Of a DNA stretch of 64,000 bases, positions 16,829 through 26,632 are shown in pieces (position 1 is the stretch's first letter; every line of letters starts with the position of its first letter). Source of the DNA: Flavobacterium humi. Lineage in GTDB: Bacteria > Bacteroidota > Bacteroidia > Flavobacteriales > Flavobacteriaceae. Made by a program: the position numbers and the translations under genes. The notes under the pieces are model-generated. The model made no database searches, was not told where the DNA came from, and saw only the letters and a list, made by a program, of their open reading frames with translations. Location of the stretch: assembly GCF_004745595.1 (NCBI RefSeq), contig NZ_SRLH01000001.1:252234-316233 (forward strand), in the 5' to 3' direction.

Positions 16829-19696
16829 TTAAAACCATTTTCGGGTAAAAAGGCTGATTAGGGTCCTTGGTGTGAAGGTCACTACAAAACGTATTTTTTC
16901 CTGGTAATTTTTTTGCCCCAATTCAAATCCGTTGGTAGAATAAACCGGCAGGAAAAGTTCAAAATAATCCGGGACCAAATTAAGATGGATTCCGCTGTCG
17001 TAAGCAAATTGCACGCTTTGGTTCCTGTTTTGGTAAAAACCGGCATCACCATATAATTCAATCCAATGCCAGATAGAAGAAGTGGCATTTACCGTAGTCA
17101 TCCATTTGTTGGCGAAAGGGTTATCCAGTTTTGATTTGAAACCGCCTTCTGCAATAATGATCTGTTGCCTGAAAAAACCGGTATTTTCCGATCTTCCGTA
17201 AAAATTATAATCGAACAGGATGTCTTTAGGCCTGTCAAGCCCAAATGCATAGGTATTGAGGTTTTTATTATACAAGAACATACCGGCAAATACCCTGAAT
17301 CCTAATTGGTAGTTATTGGCGAAAAGTTTCCGGTACACAATCTCAGAGGTCATTTTGCCAAAATCCCCAGAAAAGGTAAAATCGGATCCAAGCCCGAAAC
17401 CTTTGGCCATTTCAAAATCCTGGTACGAATAACTGGCGTCAAAAACCGAATAATTAAGCGGTGTTTGGTTTTTAGGGCTTATCAAAGGTGATTTTTCCTT
17501 GTTTACGATTATTTCCCGTAAGGTGACAAATTGCTTTTTATTGCTTCGTAAGTCCAGGTCCCGGAACCGGAATTGGATGGATGGGCTTATTTTGGTATAG
17601 GCGGCATCTTGGATGTAATGGAAATAAGAAGCGCCAATTCCGTAACGGATGCCATATAGCTTTTTATTCCTGATTTGATGGTTTAAGGAAAAAGCGACAA
17701 GTCCTGTGAGCGAATTGGTGTTGGTGGAATAACTCGGGCTGATATTGTAATAAAAGGGCTTCTCCAAAAATGATTTGTTTTTGAAATTAAGGGAAATGAT
17801 AGCACCGTCATATAAATTGTAGCCCACGTCCGGAACGTAAAATACCTGGTTGTATTTCGGGTCTTCCAGGTCTTTGAGGAAATTGAATTTTATAGGCCTG
17901 TTCAGGGAGAAAAAACTCCGTAAAGACTTGGTATTGTTCCTTAAATTGTTTTCCGGGAATTCGTTTCCTTGGTTCAAAACCAGTTTGTCGGCATAATGTT
18001 TTGGAAAAACCAAAGTAGTGTCCGTAGCCATATTCTCAAGCCATTTTGTAAAGATGACTTTTCGGTCTTTTATGCCGGTAAGTGTCACAGGTACAGACTC
18101 TTTTGAATTTTTATGGATGGTTACCGAGATGGAATCCTTGCTTTTTTCTTTTTTTCCAAACGAATAATCGATGAGCGCATTCGAATAGATTAAATTCGGG
18201 AAGAACCAATCTATGTTTTTGCCTGCGTTTTTCTGGACAATGGCTTCAAAGGTTTTGGCATCTGTTTTCTGCTCTTTGGAAAGGCTTACAAATTCCCGGA
18301 ATGATTTTTCAACTTCTCCATTTCCAAGGTATTTGTCCAGGTACATAAAACTAAGCCCTGCTTTGTATTTCCCGGCAATCTGTTCGTTAAATTTGATAAA
18401 GGTTTCCTTCGAATCGCCAATAGGCTGGTCCAGGTTTTTCCGCACCATCAGCAAATACAAGAAGTTATACTGCTGGTTGAACTGCGCGTTGGCAATATGG
18501 TAGCTTTTTGTCAGTTTATAAGAAGATAAGTTTCCTAGAAGCCTCATATCCGGGTGGTTGTCTTCAATGTATTTCATCATCAGATATACCTGCATCGCAT
18601 CGAAAATATAACCTTCCTTGCGAAGGTCAATGGTGAGTGTCGACTTCAGATAATTGTACAGATAGGCTTTTAAAAACTTGATTTCATAAATAAATTCATC
18701 CGGGAACGGGCTCAAAAAAGCCGGAAGCTGGTTCAGTCCGTAAAAAGGATTCCGTTCGTAATCTACCTGCGAAACCATGATTTTGCCTGTCGGCAATTTC
18801 CCCAAATTAGCCGAAACATACGTAACGACCCGGTCTATGACTATTGCTTTCTGGATTCCGTTGAGCCTCGAATCATAAAGGTTGGTTTCTACCTGCACCT
18901 GGTCATTGGTAAAACTTTCAAAACTGGCATTCTTCTCAATGGCAAACTGGATATCGGTGGTATTTCCGGAGGTAAAAGAGACTGTGTTCCCGTTTCCTGT
19001 GAGCGATTCCTTTGCTATGGCAAGCCCGGAGGTGATTTTATATTTTTCCGGAAAGGTAAAATCGAGTGTTAATTTTTCAATTGTTGCATTGGCGATATCT
19101 TCCAGGTTTTCGTTGCTATAGGTGGCAAATTCGCCGTTTTCGGAAATCCTGGCCACAGATAAAAAACAGTTTTTCAGGTAATAATTGCCTTTGTCATATC
19201 CGAAACGGGTAAACTTTGCATCAGGGATTTTCAGTGCATACGATATTTCAAGATCTGTTGACTGGCCCGGTGCCAAGGGTGAAGGCAAAGCAACTTCGAC
19301 AATATCAACCTGGCCCAACAATCGGTTCCAGCCTGCTTCTGAACCATTTATGAGCAATTTGCCTATTTCCGTCCTTCCTCTTTCCGATTCACTAGCCAGG
19401 TGGAAACTCCTCACAAACTCATCTGAAAACCGTTTCCCCAAGCGGGAATATTTATCCGAATAAGCATTATTCCAGTCGTTAAGGACTATCTTACTAATAG
19501 GTACGTTTGAAGTATTGGTAAAACGGATAGACTGGCCAACCTGCAGCGAACGGGCCACAGTGTCCAAAACAACAGTCATCTTAATTTCCTGCTGGCCATA
19601 ATTTTTGGTCATTATGAGCAGGAAAACAAATACAAAAGATGCTTTTAAGGATACGTTCAAGTTTTTCAGGATTAATTTAACCGCAATGTAATACAA
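16829..19696 (-). CDS. Degenerate M1 peptidase-like domain fused to a probable outer-membrane barrel
   Basis: The 955-aa exported protein has a hydrophobic signal segment (about 18-34, followed by NYGQQ). The N-terminal half has the fold order of M1 aminopeptidases: a beta-rich domain, a DYERNPFYGLNQLPAF stretch, then a helical region. However, no HEXXH zinc motif exists anywhere in the protein, and the helix where the third ligand belongs reads RKEGYIFDAMQVYLMMKYIE. The C-terminal roughly 350 residues alternate aromatic strands and end with a terminal aromatic (LFTRKWF), as in outer-membrane beta-barrels. It is therefore likely a non-catalytic surface-facing protein. The start is uncertain: the outermost start is TTG at 19696, and an internal TTG just before the signal segment is also possible. 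Confidence 0.8.
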   Translation of the reverse strand: MYYIAVKLILKNLNVSLKASFVFVFLLIMTKNYGQQEIKMTVVLDTVARSLQVGQSIRFTNTSNVPISKIVLNDWNNAYSDKYSRLGKRFSDEFVRSFHLASESERGRTEIGKLLINGSEAGWNRLLGQVDIVEVALPSPLAPGQSTDLEISYALKIPDAKFTRFGYDKGNYYLKNCFLSVARISENGEFATYSNENLEDIANATIEKLTLDFTFPEKYKITSGLAIAKESLTGNGNTVSFTSGNTTDIQFAIEKNASFESFTNDQVQVETNLYDSRLNGIQKAIVIDRVVTYVSANLGKLPTGKIMVSQVDYERNPFYGLNQLPAFLSPFPDEFIYEIKFLKAYLYNYLKSTLTIDLRKEGYIFDAMQVYLMMKYIEDNHPDMRLLGNLSSYKLTKSYHIANAQFNQQYNFLYLLMVRKNLDQPIGDSKETFIKFNEQIAGKYKAGLSFMYLDKYLGNGEVEKSFREFVSLSKEQKTDAKTFEAIVQKNAGKNIDWFFPNLIYSNALIDYSFGKKEKSKDSISVTIHKNSKESVPVTLTGIKDRKVIFTKWLENMATDTTLVFPKHYADKLVLNQGNEFPENNLRNNTKSLRSFFSLNRPIKFNFLKDLEDPKYNQVFYVPDVGYNLYDGAIISLNFKNKSFLEKPFYYNISPSYSTNTNSLTGLVAFSLNHQIRNKKLYGIRYGIGASYFHYIQDAAYTKISPSIQFRFRDLDLRSNKKQFVTLREIIVNKEKSPLISPKNQTPLNYSVFDASYSYQDFEMAKGFGLGSDFTFSGDFGKMTSEIVYRKLFANNYQLGFRVFAGMFLYNKNLNTYAFGLDRPKDILFDYNFYGRSENTGFFRQQIIIAEGGFKSKLDNPFANKWMTTVNATSSIWHWIELYGDAGFYQNRNQSVQFAYDSGIHLNLVPDYFELFLPVYSTNGFELGQKNYQEKIRFVVTFTPRTLISLFTRKWF

Positions 19697-19903
19697 TTAT
19701 CAAGTTTATATAAGGCTTCGGCGTATTTTTAAGTGTATCTTAATTACGGTCAAACTCTTTTTTGTACATTTATAAGATGTTAAATTATTGATTTTTAATA
19801 GTTTGAAAATTTATTTTCCTAAGATTAAAGAATTGTCAATTTTTGCATAAAATCCTCATTCCTACTATAAAAGTAATATATTGCGTTCCCTAATTTTAAG
19901 GTT

Positions 19904-21853
19904 ATGATAAAAAAATTACTGTTGCTTTTATTGTTTACCCACATCGGATACTCGCAGGTTGTGATCAATGAGTTGGATTCCGATACGCCTTCCACAGACG
20001 ATAAGGAGTTTATCGAGCTCAAATCGACCGTGCCAAACACATCGCTTGACGGTTATGTCCTGGTTTTTTTCAACGGGGCCAATAACCAGAGTTACCTTAC
20101 CATGGATTTAGACGGTATCACCACAAATTCGAACGGTATCGCTACCATCGGCGCCAGCCTGTTATCTCCCGTGCCCAACCGCTATTTGCCTTTTGACAGT
20201 ATCATCCAAAACGGCCCGGACGCAGTCGCTTTATATTGGGGCAACGGATCGGATTTCCCGACCAATTCATCACCTACAATGACTAATCTTATTGATGCAC
20301 TCGTTCATGAAACCAATGATGCGGACCCTACAGCCTTAATGGCAGCCTTGGGCGAAACCGTATCCTATGACGAAGGCGCCACTTCGGCCTTAGCCACTTC
20401 ACAATCCATCCAGCGTAAAACAGACGGGACGTACGAAGCCAAAGCCCCAACGCCCGGAGCCAACAACGATGGCAGCGGCGATATTTACAACGGGATTACC
20501 ATTAGCGTAAATACTTCCCACAAAAATGAAAACCAAAGTTTCGACATTACCTTTACCACACAAACCAACGTCACCGCAGACCTGAATTTCAATTTTACCT
20601 TGGCAAACGGGACCTTTACCACAGCCGATTACACAGGAAGCACCTCCGTTTTCATCGCTACAGGTTCCAATACGGCCACAAAAACCATTCAATTGGTAGA
20701 TGATGCCTTTGATGAAGGAGACGAAATCCTGCGCATCAAATTTGCTGCCATTCCAACCGGTTTTGTCAAAATGAACGACAATATTGACATCAGGGTTATT
20801 GATAATGATTTTACCACCGCACCATGGGGGACACCGCTTAATCCTACACACGGCTTGGTTGCCAACACAATGCCTGCCGGTTATTACGATAGCCTCGAAG
20901 GTTTGTCCGGCGCCGCTTTAAAACAAGCCCTCCAGGATATTATTGCCAATCCTTCAGTGGTAAGGGCCCACAATTATGGCGATGTAACCGATATTTTAAA
21001 AGTGGCCGACCAAAATCCCCAGAACAGCAACCAGGTCTGGATGATGTACGTCGAAGCACCTCGGGCCAAACTCGATTACCAAACCGGTAGCAGCAACATC
21101 GGCACCTGGAACCGGGAGCATATTTACTGCCAGTCCCGCGGCGGTTTTACAGACGGGACTTCCGGCACGGCCGATGGTATCAATGTCTGGCTGCCTACCA
21201 ATGCTGACGATATTTTGTCCGGTCATGCCGATGCCCATCACATCCGGGCAGAAGACGGCCCCGAGAACAGTTCCCGCAACGAAAGAAATTACGGTTCCGA
21301 TTATAACGGTCCCCTCGGAAATCAGGGAAGCTGGCACGGCGATGTCGCGCGGGCTGTTTTTTATATGTGCGTCCGCTACAACGGGCTGAATGTTGTCAAT
21401 GGCAACCCTGCGCAAAACCCTGACGGTTTTATCGGGGACCTGGCTACATTGCTGGCCTGGAACGTATCAGATCCTTCAGATGATTTCGAAATGCACCGCA
21501 ACAATTACATTTACACCTGGCAATACAACCGAAATCCGTTTATTGACCATCCGGACCTTGCCGATCATATCTGGGGCACCAAAACAACCGTTCCCTGGTC
21601 TGCCAGTTTGTCGAATCCGGATTTCGAAGCCTCCAAAATCGTCCTGTATCCCAACCCGGCAAATCATTACATCATGATTTCAGGAGTAAGTACCGATGTC
21701 CCTCTGGATATTTATTCGACGACCGGAATCAAGGTCTACAGCGGAATCTACAAGCATGACAGCCATCTCGATCTTTCGTTGCCGGCAGGCGTGTATATGG
21801 TTACATTTTCGCAAGATGAGCAATCAATCACTAAAAAACTGATTATACAATAA
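19904..21853 (+). CDS. T9SS-secreted endonuclease I with lamin-tail and Calx-beta domains
   Basis: The 649-aa protein has a signal peptide (1-18), an LTD (lamin-tail) domain (about 19-190: VVINELDSD, EFIELKS), a Calx-beta domain (about 195-300: FTTADYTGS, FDEGDEILRI), and an endonuclease I (NucM/EndA) domain (about 310-545) with WNREHIYCQS, DAHHIRAEDGPENSSRNERNYG and GDVARAVFYMCVRY. It ends with a T9SS type A sorting domain (about 575-649: YPNPANHYIMI, LPAGVYMVTF, KKLIIQ). It is presumably exported and cleaved to degrade extracellular DNA or RNA for nutrients. The catalytic His and the Asn/Arg metal residues are present. A 21-bp tandem array starts 7 bp after the stop. Confidence 0.93.
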   Translation: MIKKLLLLLLFTHIGYSQVVINELDSDTPSTDDKEFIELKSTVPNTSLDGYVLVFFNGANNQSYLTMDLDGITTNSNGIATIGASLLSPVPNRYLPFDSIIQNGPDAVALYWGNGSDFPTNSSPTMTNLIDALVHETNDADPTALMAALGETVSYDEGATSALATSQSIQRKTDGTYEAKAPTPGANNDGSGDIYNGITISVNTSHKNENQSFDITFTTQTNVTADLNFNFTLANGTFTTADYTGSTSVFIATGSNTATKTIQLVDDAFDEGDEILRIKFAAIPTGFVKMNDNIDIRVIDNDFTTAPWGTPLNPTHGLVANTMPAGYYDSLEGLSGAALKQALQDIIANPSVVRAHNYGDVTDILKVADQNPQNSNQVWMMYVEAPRAKLDYQTGSSNIGTWNREHIYCQSRGGFTDGTSGTADGINVWLPTNADDILSGHADAHHIRAEDGPENSSRNERNYGSDYNGPLGNQGSWHGDVARAVFYMCVRYNGLNVVNGNPAQNPDGFIGDLATLLAWNVSDPSDDFEMHRNNYIYTWQYNRNPFIDHPDLADHIWGTKTTVPWSASLSNPDFEASKIVLYPNPANHYIMISGVSTDVPLDIYSTTGIKVYSGIYKHDSHLDLSLPAGVYMVTFSQDEQSITKKLIIQ

Positions 21854-21860
21854 TAAGTTC

Positions 21861-22028
21861 TTTGCACAGCCTTGTGTATCGTTTGCATAGCCATGTGTAG
21901 TGTTTGCACAGCCTTGTGTACCGTTTGCATAGCCTTGTGTAGTGTTTGCACAGCCTTGTGTATCATTTGCATAGCCTTGTGTATCGTTTGCACAGCCTTG
22001 TGTACCGTTTGCATAGGCTTGTGTATCG
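21861..22028. repeat. Eight tandem 21-bp repeats with alternating subtypes
   Basis: Eight exact-length 21-bp units begin TTTGCACAGCC or TTTGCATAGCC, strictly alternating, so the higher-order period is 42 bp. Each unit carries CACA...TGTG, a small dyad. The array lies in the 246-bp gap between the convergent endonuclease and bestrophin genes. As 21 is a multiple of three and the unit lacks stops in several frames, long but meaningless open frames cross it. Confidence 0.9.
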
Positions 22029-22070
22029 TTATTATTGAAGGGAGTATTCCGGGAACATAATACCAGCATA

Positions 22071-22097
22071 AAAAAAGCCCCTGGTCAAGAGGCTGTT
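22071..22097 (-). terminator. Terminator of the kup-bestrophin operon
   Basis: On the minus strand AGCCTCT pairs with AGGGGCT (one mismatch), followed by TTTTTTT, just after the stop at 22100. Confidence 0.65.
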
Positions 22098-22099
22098 TG

Positions 22100-22963
22100 C
22101 TATAATATTTCTTCGATGTTTTTTTTGATGTTTTCCGCAATTTTTGCTGTTGGCAAATCATTCTCATCATGCCCGAAGGGATCTTCAATTTCCTCGGCAA
22201 TAAGTTCTAAACTTGCCAGCACATAAAAGATGAAGATCACCACAGGGATGGTATAATTCCCTAAACTGAACACATACCCAAAAGGAAGCGTCATCACATA
22301 AAAGAAAATGAATTTCTTAAGGAAAACACTGTAAGAGAAGGGGATAGGAGTGTTTTTTATTCTTTCGCAGGCACCGCAAATGTCCGTAAAAGCAGTCAGT
22401 TCCGGATTGATATAAAGCAGTTGTTCCCCGGTAATCTTATGGCTTTTGTGCAATTCGTTGACTTTTTTCATCAACAGGCGGATCACCTGGTTGGGCTTGT
22501 GTTTCTTATGGTCGATATTGATATCGAATTCGTCAAAAAGCTCCTGGCTTATCTTCTCGTTCTTAAGATGGAGGTTCAACGTACTGGCATAGTACGGAAT
22601 GATTTTCCTGAAAAACAATTTGTCGTCTTTCTCCACAAGGATCGTATCAAGTTTTAAGGCTAAATTCCGGCTGCAGTTTACCAATGCTCCCCATTGTTTG
22701 CGCCCTTCCCACCATCGGTCGTACGCGGTATTGGTCCTGAAAACCAACAGCAGCGAAATCACAAAGCCAAGCATGCTGTGCATGGTATTGATATTCTTCA
22801 AATGGATATCTTCCCCTAATTTGAAGTAATCCAAAATCAGGTAATCCAGCACCCAGCAATACACAGCGATTCCTGCCATCAGCGGGAACAACGCCCGGAA
22901 GGTGTCCGCTTTGTGAAACCGGAAAATAAACGTGAACCACTCTTTAGGGTTATACGAAATCAT
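22100..22963 (-). CDS. Bestrophin-family (UPF0187/YneE) anion channel
   Basis: The 287-aa membrane protein has hydrophobic segments at about 23-42, 62-80, 210-235 and 240-258. The family signature RTNTAYDRWWEGRKQWG occurs at about 76-92. Bacterial bestrophins are pentameric channels. The ATG overlaps the stop of kup by 4 bp, so the two ion-transport genes are translationally coupled and perhaps balance K+ and anion flux; that link is inference. Confidence 0.9.
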   Translation of the reverse strand: MISYNPKEWFTFIFRFHKADTFRALFPLMAGIAVYCWVLDYLILDYFKLGEDIHLKNINTMHSMLGFVISLLLVFRTNTAYDRWWEGRKQWGALVNCSRNLALKLDTILVEKDDKLFFRKIIPYYASTLNLHLKNEKISQELFDEFDINIDHKKHKPNQVIRLLMKKVNELHKSHKITGEQLLYINPELTAFTDICGACERIKNTPIPFSYSVFLKKFIFFYVMTLPFGYVFSLGNYTIPVVIFIFYVLASLELIAEEIEDPFGHDENDLPTAKIAENIKKNIEEIL

Positions 22964-24933
22964 GATTCTCTATACACGCGTGTTAGTTCGATTCTTTCAG
23001 GGGCATGGAGCACCATTGGGAATTTTTCAACCTTAACCGAACTGCTGTCCAGGCCAAATGCTTTTTCTTCAGATAAGGAGAATTTCCTAAAGAAGAAATA
23101 GGTGTTCATGATCAGTTTTTCGTGCCAATGCATGAAACTGTCGTTGGAAAGGAATTTTTCGGACAATACAAATTTAAAGTCCCCGATGATATTGTTTTTG
23201 CTCAACGATTCGTAACGGCTGGTAATGTCCACTTCTCCGTTTTTCACCATATCCTTGATTACTTCCTTAAACATCAGGTTGATTTTGGTCGGTTCCCTGA
23301 AGCCTAAATTAAAATCGATCCTGTACAGGTCGTCCTGGATGATTTCGGTTACTTTATATTCTTTTTTATATGGCTCATTGGTCACATTCACATGGATAAA
23401 CCAATACAAATCGGCTCTTTTAGGGCGCTTCTGCAAAATAGAGTACATTACTTTTTCCTCGATTTCATCCACCCTGTTGGCATTGGTCATGTACACCAAA
23501 TGCGTCGCATATTTAGGAATGGATAAATCAACACTCAATTCGGCCAATACCTTTTTATAGTTGTCGATTTTCACGATTTTGGTATAAGTCCTGCTGATTT
23601 TCTTGGCGGTGTGCCAGATGGTCATTACAAAGATCAGTAGCGCGGCAATGATGATGGTCACGTAACCGCCATGAGGGAATTTGTCCAGGCAGGCAATCAA
23701 AAAGCTGATTTCAATAGACAGGTACAATAATATGATTGGAATGATGATAAAGGCTGCGGTTCTTTTCAACACCATATAATACATCAGCAACAGTGTTGTC
23801 ATGATCATGCACAATACGATGGCCAGCCCGTAAGCCGCTTCCATTTTCCCGGATTCCCTAAAATACAAAACGATCCCGATACAACCCGCTAATAATAACC
23901 AGTTTATGGAAGGAATGTACAATTGCCCTTTTAAATCGGTTGGGTATTTGATTTTAACTTTTGGCCAGAAATTCAGGCGCATCGCTTCATTTATCAGTGT
24001 AAACGAACCGGAAATTAAGGCTTGCGAGGCAATTACAGCTGCCATGGTGGCAATTACAATTCCGAAAGGCTGGAACCAATCGGCCATAATAAGATAGAAA
24101 GGATTGCCATTGTTAGCATTGATGCTTTCCAGTGTTTGCCCTTCGTGTTTGATCAGGAAAGCACCTTGCCCGAAATAATTCAGAAGCAGTGCGATTTTTA
24201 CAAAAACCCAGCTGATACGGATGTTCTTCCTTCCGCAATGGCCCATATCCGAATACAATGCTTCCGCTCCGGTAGTACATAAAAACACAAAGCCCAATAC
24301 ATAGAATCCTTCCGGATGTACTTTTAACAAATGATAAGCATAATAAGGGTTTACAGCGCACAAAACATCGGTATTGTGTGTAATTTGTATGGCTCCCAGT
24401 ACGGCCAGCATACCAAACCAAACGGTCATCATAGGAGCAAAAAACTTCCCGACCAATTTAGTACCGAATTGCTGGATGGTAAACAAAACCACTAAAATCC
24501 CAATAACAATAGGCACGGTATTGATTTCAGGGAAATAAATCCGGACTCCTTCTACGGCAGAGGAAACAGAAATAGGAGGCGTAATGATACCGTCGGCAAG
24601 CAAGGCACTTCCTCCAATAATGGCAGGAATGATGAGCCACTTCACTTTCGTCCTTTTAACAAGTGCATAGAGTGCGAAAATCCCACCTTCACCATTGTTA
24701 TCCGCTGAAAGGGTCATGATGACATATTTTAAAGTAGTCTGCAATGTAAGCGTCCAAAAGATCGCCGAAATCCCTCCTAAAACAACATCTGCATTAATTC
24801 CGTGTGAGCCTATAATGGCTCTCATTACATATAAAGGTGAAGTACCAATATCTCCGTAAATAATTCCCAGTGTGATTAATATCCCTCCAAGTGTATATTT
24901 ACTGTGAAGATCCTGATGTGATGAAGCACTCAT
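22960..24933 (-). CDS. kup: Kup-family potassium uptake transporter
   Basis: The 657-aa inner-membrane transporter has about 12 transmembrane helices in the first 430 residues and a soluble C-terminal domain. The Kup signature GIIYGDIGTSPLYV lies in helix 1 (about 23-36), and GGEGGIFAL-type sequence appears as NNGEGGIFALYALVKR. It imports K+ probably with H+. Length fits the family (about 620-660). It is the first gene of a two-gene operon with the bestrophin. Confidence 0.95.
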   Translation of the reverse strand: MSASSHQDLHSKYTLGGILITLGIIYGDIGTSPLYVMRAIIGSHGINADVVLGGISAIFWTLTLQTTLKYVIMTLSADNNGEGGIFALYALVKRTKVKWLIIPAIIGGSALLADGIITPPISVSSAVEGVRIYFPEINTVPIVIGILVVLFTIQQFGTKLVGKFFAPMMTVWFGMLAVLGAIQITHNTDVLCAVNPYYAYHLLKVHPEGFYVLGFVFLCTTGAEALYSDMGHCGRKNIRISWVFVKIALLLNYFGQGAFLIKHEGQTLESINANNGNPFYLIMADWFQPFGIVIATMAAVIASQALISGSFTLINEAMRLNFWPKVKIKYPTDLKGQLYIPSINWLLLAGCIGIVLYFRESGKMEAAYGLAIVLCMIMTTLLLMYYMVLKRTAAFIIIPIILLYLSIEISFLIACLDKFPHGGYVTIIIAALLIFVMTIWHTAKKISRTYTKIVKIDNYKKVLAELSVDLSIPKYATHLVYMTNANRVDEIEEKVMYSILQKRPKRADLYWFIHVNVTNEPYKKEYKVTEIIQDDLYRIDFNLGFREPTKINLMFKEVIKDMVKNGEVDITSRYESLSKNNIIGDFKFVLSEKFLSNDSFMHWHEKLIMNTYFFFRKFSLSEEKAFGLDSSSVKVEKFPMVLHAPERIELTRVYRES

Positions 24934-25042
24934 GTTTCTATTATTTAAAAGGTGTCAAAATTAAAATATTTAATTCGATTTGATTCTATTTTTTACTAAA
25001 ATTTCTACAAAAAACTGTACTTTGGGTCTTTAAAAAGATTTT

Positions 25043-26095
25043 ATGAAAAAAATGGTTTTGACAGCTATCGCCATCAGTTTGCTTGTGTCATGCGGGACGA
25101 ATAAGGCAGGGATTGCCGCGCCAATGTATTCCCATATCAAAATAGACACTTTATTTAGCGGGAAGTTAAGCTGCCGGGCTTTGGCCGTAGACGGGAATAC
25201 CGTCTGGTATGCAGGCAACAATGGCAATTACGGCCGTATTTCCTTAAATGGAGAAACAGATTCCAATTGGAATATGAGCCGGGAAAACCAAAAAATCGAG
25301 TTCCGTAGCATGGCACAAACTTCAAAATATGTTTTTATGTTATCGATTGAAAATCCAGCTTTGCTCTACCGTATTGCCAAAGATGGCTCGGAAATAAAAC
25401 AGGTGTATGAAGAGCATCATGATAAAGCATTCTATGACAGTATGCAATTTTTTAATGATACAGATGGAATGGCTGTTGGCGACCCGACCGAAGATTGCCC
25501 TTCCGTTATCAGGACAGCAGACGGAGGTGCAACCTGGCAGAAAATCCCATGCAGTAAGTTACCTAAATTAGCCGAAGGCGAGGCTTTTTTCGCTGCAAGC
25601 AATACAAATTTAATCCTAAAAGGCACGAAAGCCTGGATAGTTTCCGGTGGAAAAAAGGCCAGGGTTTTTTATTCCGGTGATAAAGGCGATACCTGGACGG
25701 CCTACGAAACGCCAATCATCCAGGGTCAAACAATGACAGGAACCTTTACTGCTGATTTTTACAACGAATCCATCGGGATACTTGCCGGCGGGAATTATGA
25801 AAAACCGGAGCAGAATTACCAAAACAAAGCCATTACCCTTGATGGCGGCAAGACATGGAAACTCATTGCGGATAACCAAGGTTTCGGATATGCTTCTTGT
25901 ATACAATATTTTCCGGGTAGCGGAGGCAAAAGTATCGTTTCAGTAGGAGCGACAGGTGTTTTTTATTCCAGGGACGGCGGATTGGCCTGGCAAAAATTAG
26001 CCGATGATAAAGATTTCCTCACCATCCGTTTCCTGGATGGCAAAACCGCTGTGGCAGCCGGGAAAAACAGGATTGTCAGGATTACGTTCCAGTAA
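25043..26095 (+). CDS. YCF48/BNR-repeat lipoprotein
   Basis: The 350-aa protein has a lipoprotein signal (residues 1-16, SLLVSCG, lipidated Cys17). The rest folds as a probable beta-propeller with repeated Asp-box-like turns: TADGGATWQKI, SGDKGDTWTAYE, LDGGKTWKLI, SRDGGLAWQKL. Such YCF48-like proteins are often annotated as oxidoreductases or sialidase-like proteins, but no catalytic residues can be assigned. It is probably outer-membrane anchored and monocistronic, convergent with the ECF sigma operon. Confidence 0.85.
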   Translation: MKKMVLTAIAISLLVSCGTNKAGIAAPMYSHIKIDTLFSGKLSCRALAVDGNTVWYAGNNGNYGRISLNGETDSNWNMSRENQKIEFRSMAQTSKYVFMLSIENPALLYRIAKDGSEIKQVYEEHHDKAFYDSMQFFNDTDGMAVGDPTEDCPSVIRTADGGATWQKIPCSKLPKLAEGEAFFAASNTNLILKGTKAWIVSGGKKARVFYSGDKGDTWTAYETPIIQGQTMTGTFTADFYNESIGILAGGNYEKPEQNYQNKAITLDGGKTWKLIADNQGFGYASCIQYFPGSGGKSIVSVGATGVFYSRDGGLAWQKLADDKDFLTIRFLDGKTAVAAGKNRIVRITFQ

Positions 26096-26112
26096 AAAAC
26101 AGCGTCAGGTTT

Positions 26113-26631
26113 TTAGTTCCCGAAACGCCTGCGGTTTTTCATCTGCTGGAGCAATTTGGTTTTAAATTCCACTTCCAGTTGTTTGAGCATGAGTATCTTT
26201 TGGTTTGGGATGATTCCCTGTAAATCTTTAGCCAGTTGGCGTTTGTTGTTCTGGATTTCCGTTTCCAGCTGGTCTTCCTGTTCCATTAATCGTGCAGTTT
26301 CTTTGTCGGAAAGCGTTGCAACATTTTCATGTCTGAGCTTGAACAACAATTGTTTTTTCTGGCGCTGGAGTTCTATCTGCTTGTCATCGAACTGATTGAA
26401 AACCGGCCAGAATCGTTGTGCTTCTTCAGTTGACAAATCCAACCTTTCGGAAATGAAAGCCACACGAAGCGCTTTGATTCGTTCCACTCGTTTATCTGTA
26501 TTTTGGGCAAAAACCATGCAGGACAGCATCAGCAAAAGTAAGGTTACGATTCTTTTTCGGATGAGCAAAGTGCCGGTTGTTCCGTTGCATTGCTTTTTTT
26601 GAGAAGGACTTATAGTGTAATTGGATTCCAT
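26113..26631 (-). CDS. CpxP/Spy-like helical periplasmic protein (sensor of the ECF operon)
   Basis: The 172-aa protein has a signal sequence around residues 24-42 (IVTLLLLMLSCMVFAQ) followed by an all-helical, charged domain (RVERIKALRVAFISERLDLSTEEAQRFWPVFNQFD) of the kind found third in flavobacterial sigma/anti-sigma operons. The ATG lies 1 nt after the stop of the anti-sigma-like gene, which supports the long N-terminus through coupling. A TTG just before LIRKRIV could be an internal start giving a more typical signal peptide. It probably senses envelope conditions. Confidence 0.75.
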   Translation of the reverse strand: MESNYTISPSQKKQCNGTTGTLLIRKRIVTLLLLMLSCMVFAQNTDKRVERIKALRVAFISERLDLSTEEAQRFWPVFNQFDDKQIELQRQKKQLLFKLRHENVATLSDKETARLMEQEDQLETEIQNNKRQLAKDLQGIIPNQKILMLKQLEVEFKTKLLQQMKNRRRFGN

Positions 26632-26632
26632 C

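Noticed and set aside
21861..22028. CRISPR array or coding region on either strand
   Set aside because: There are no spacers. Open frames arise only because the 21-bp unit is a multiple of three, and they run into the endonuclease and bestrophin genes.
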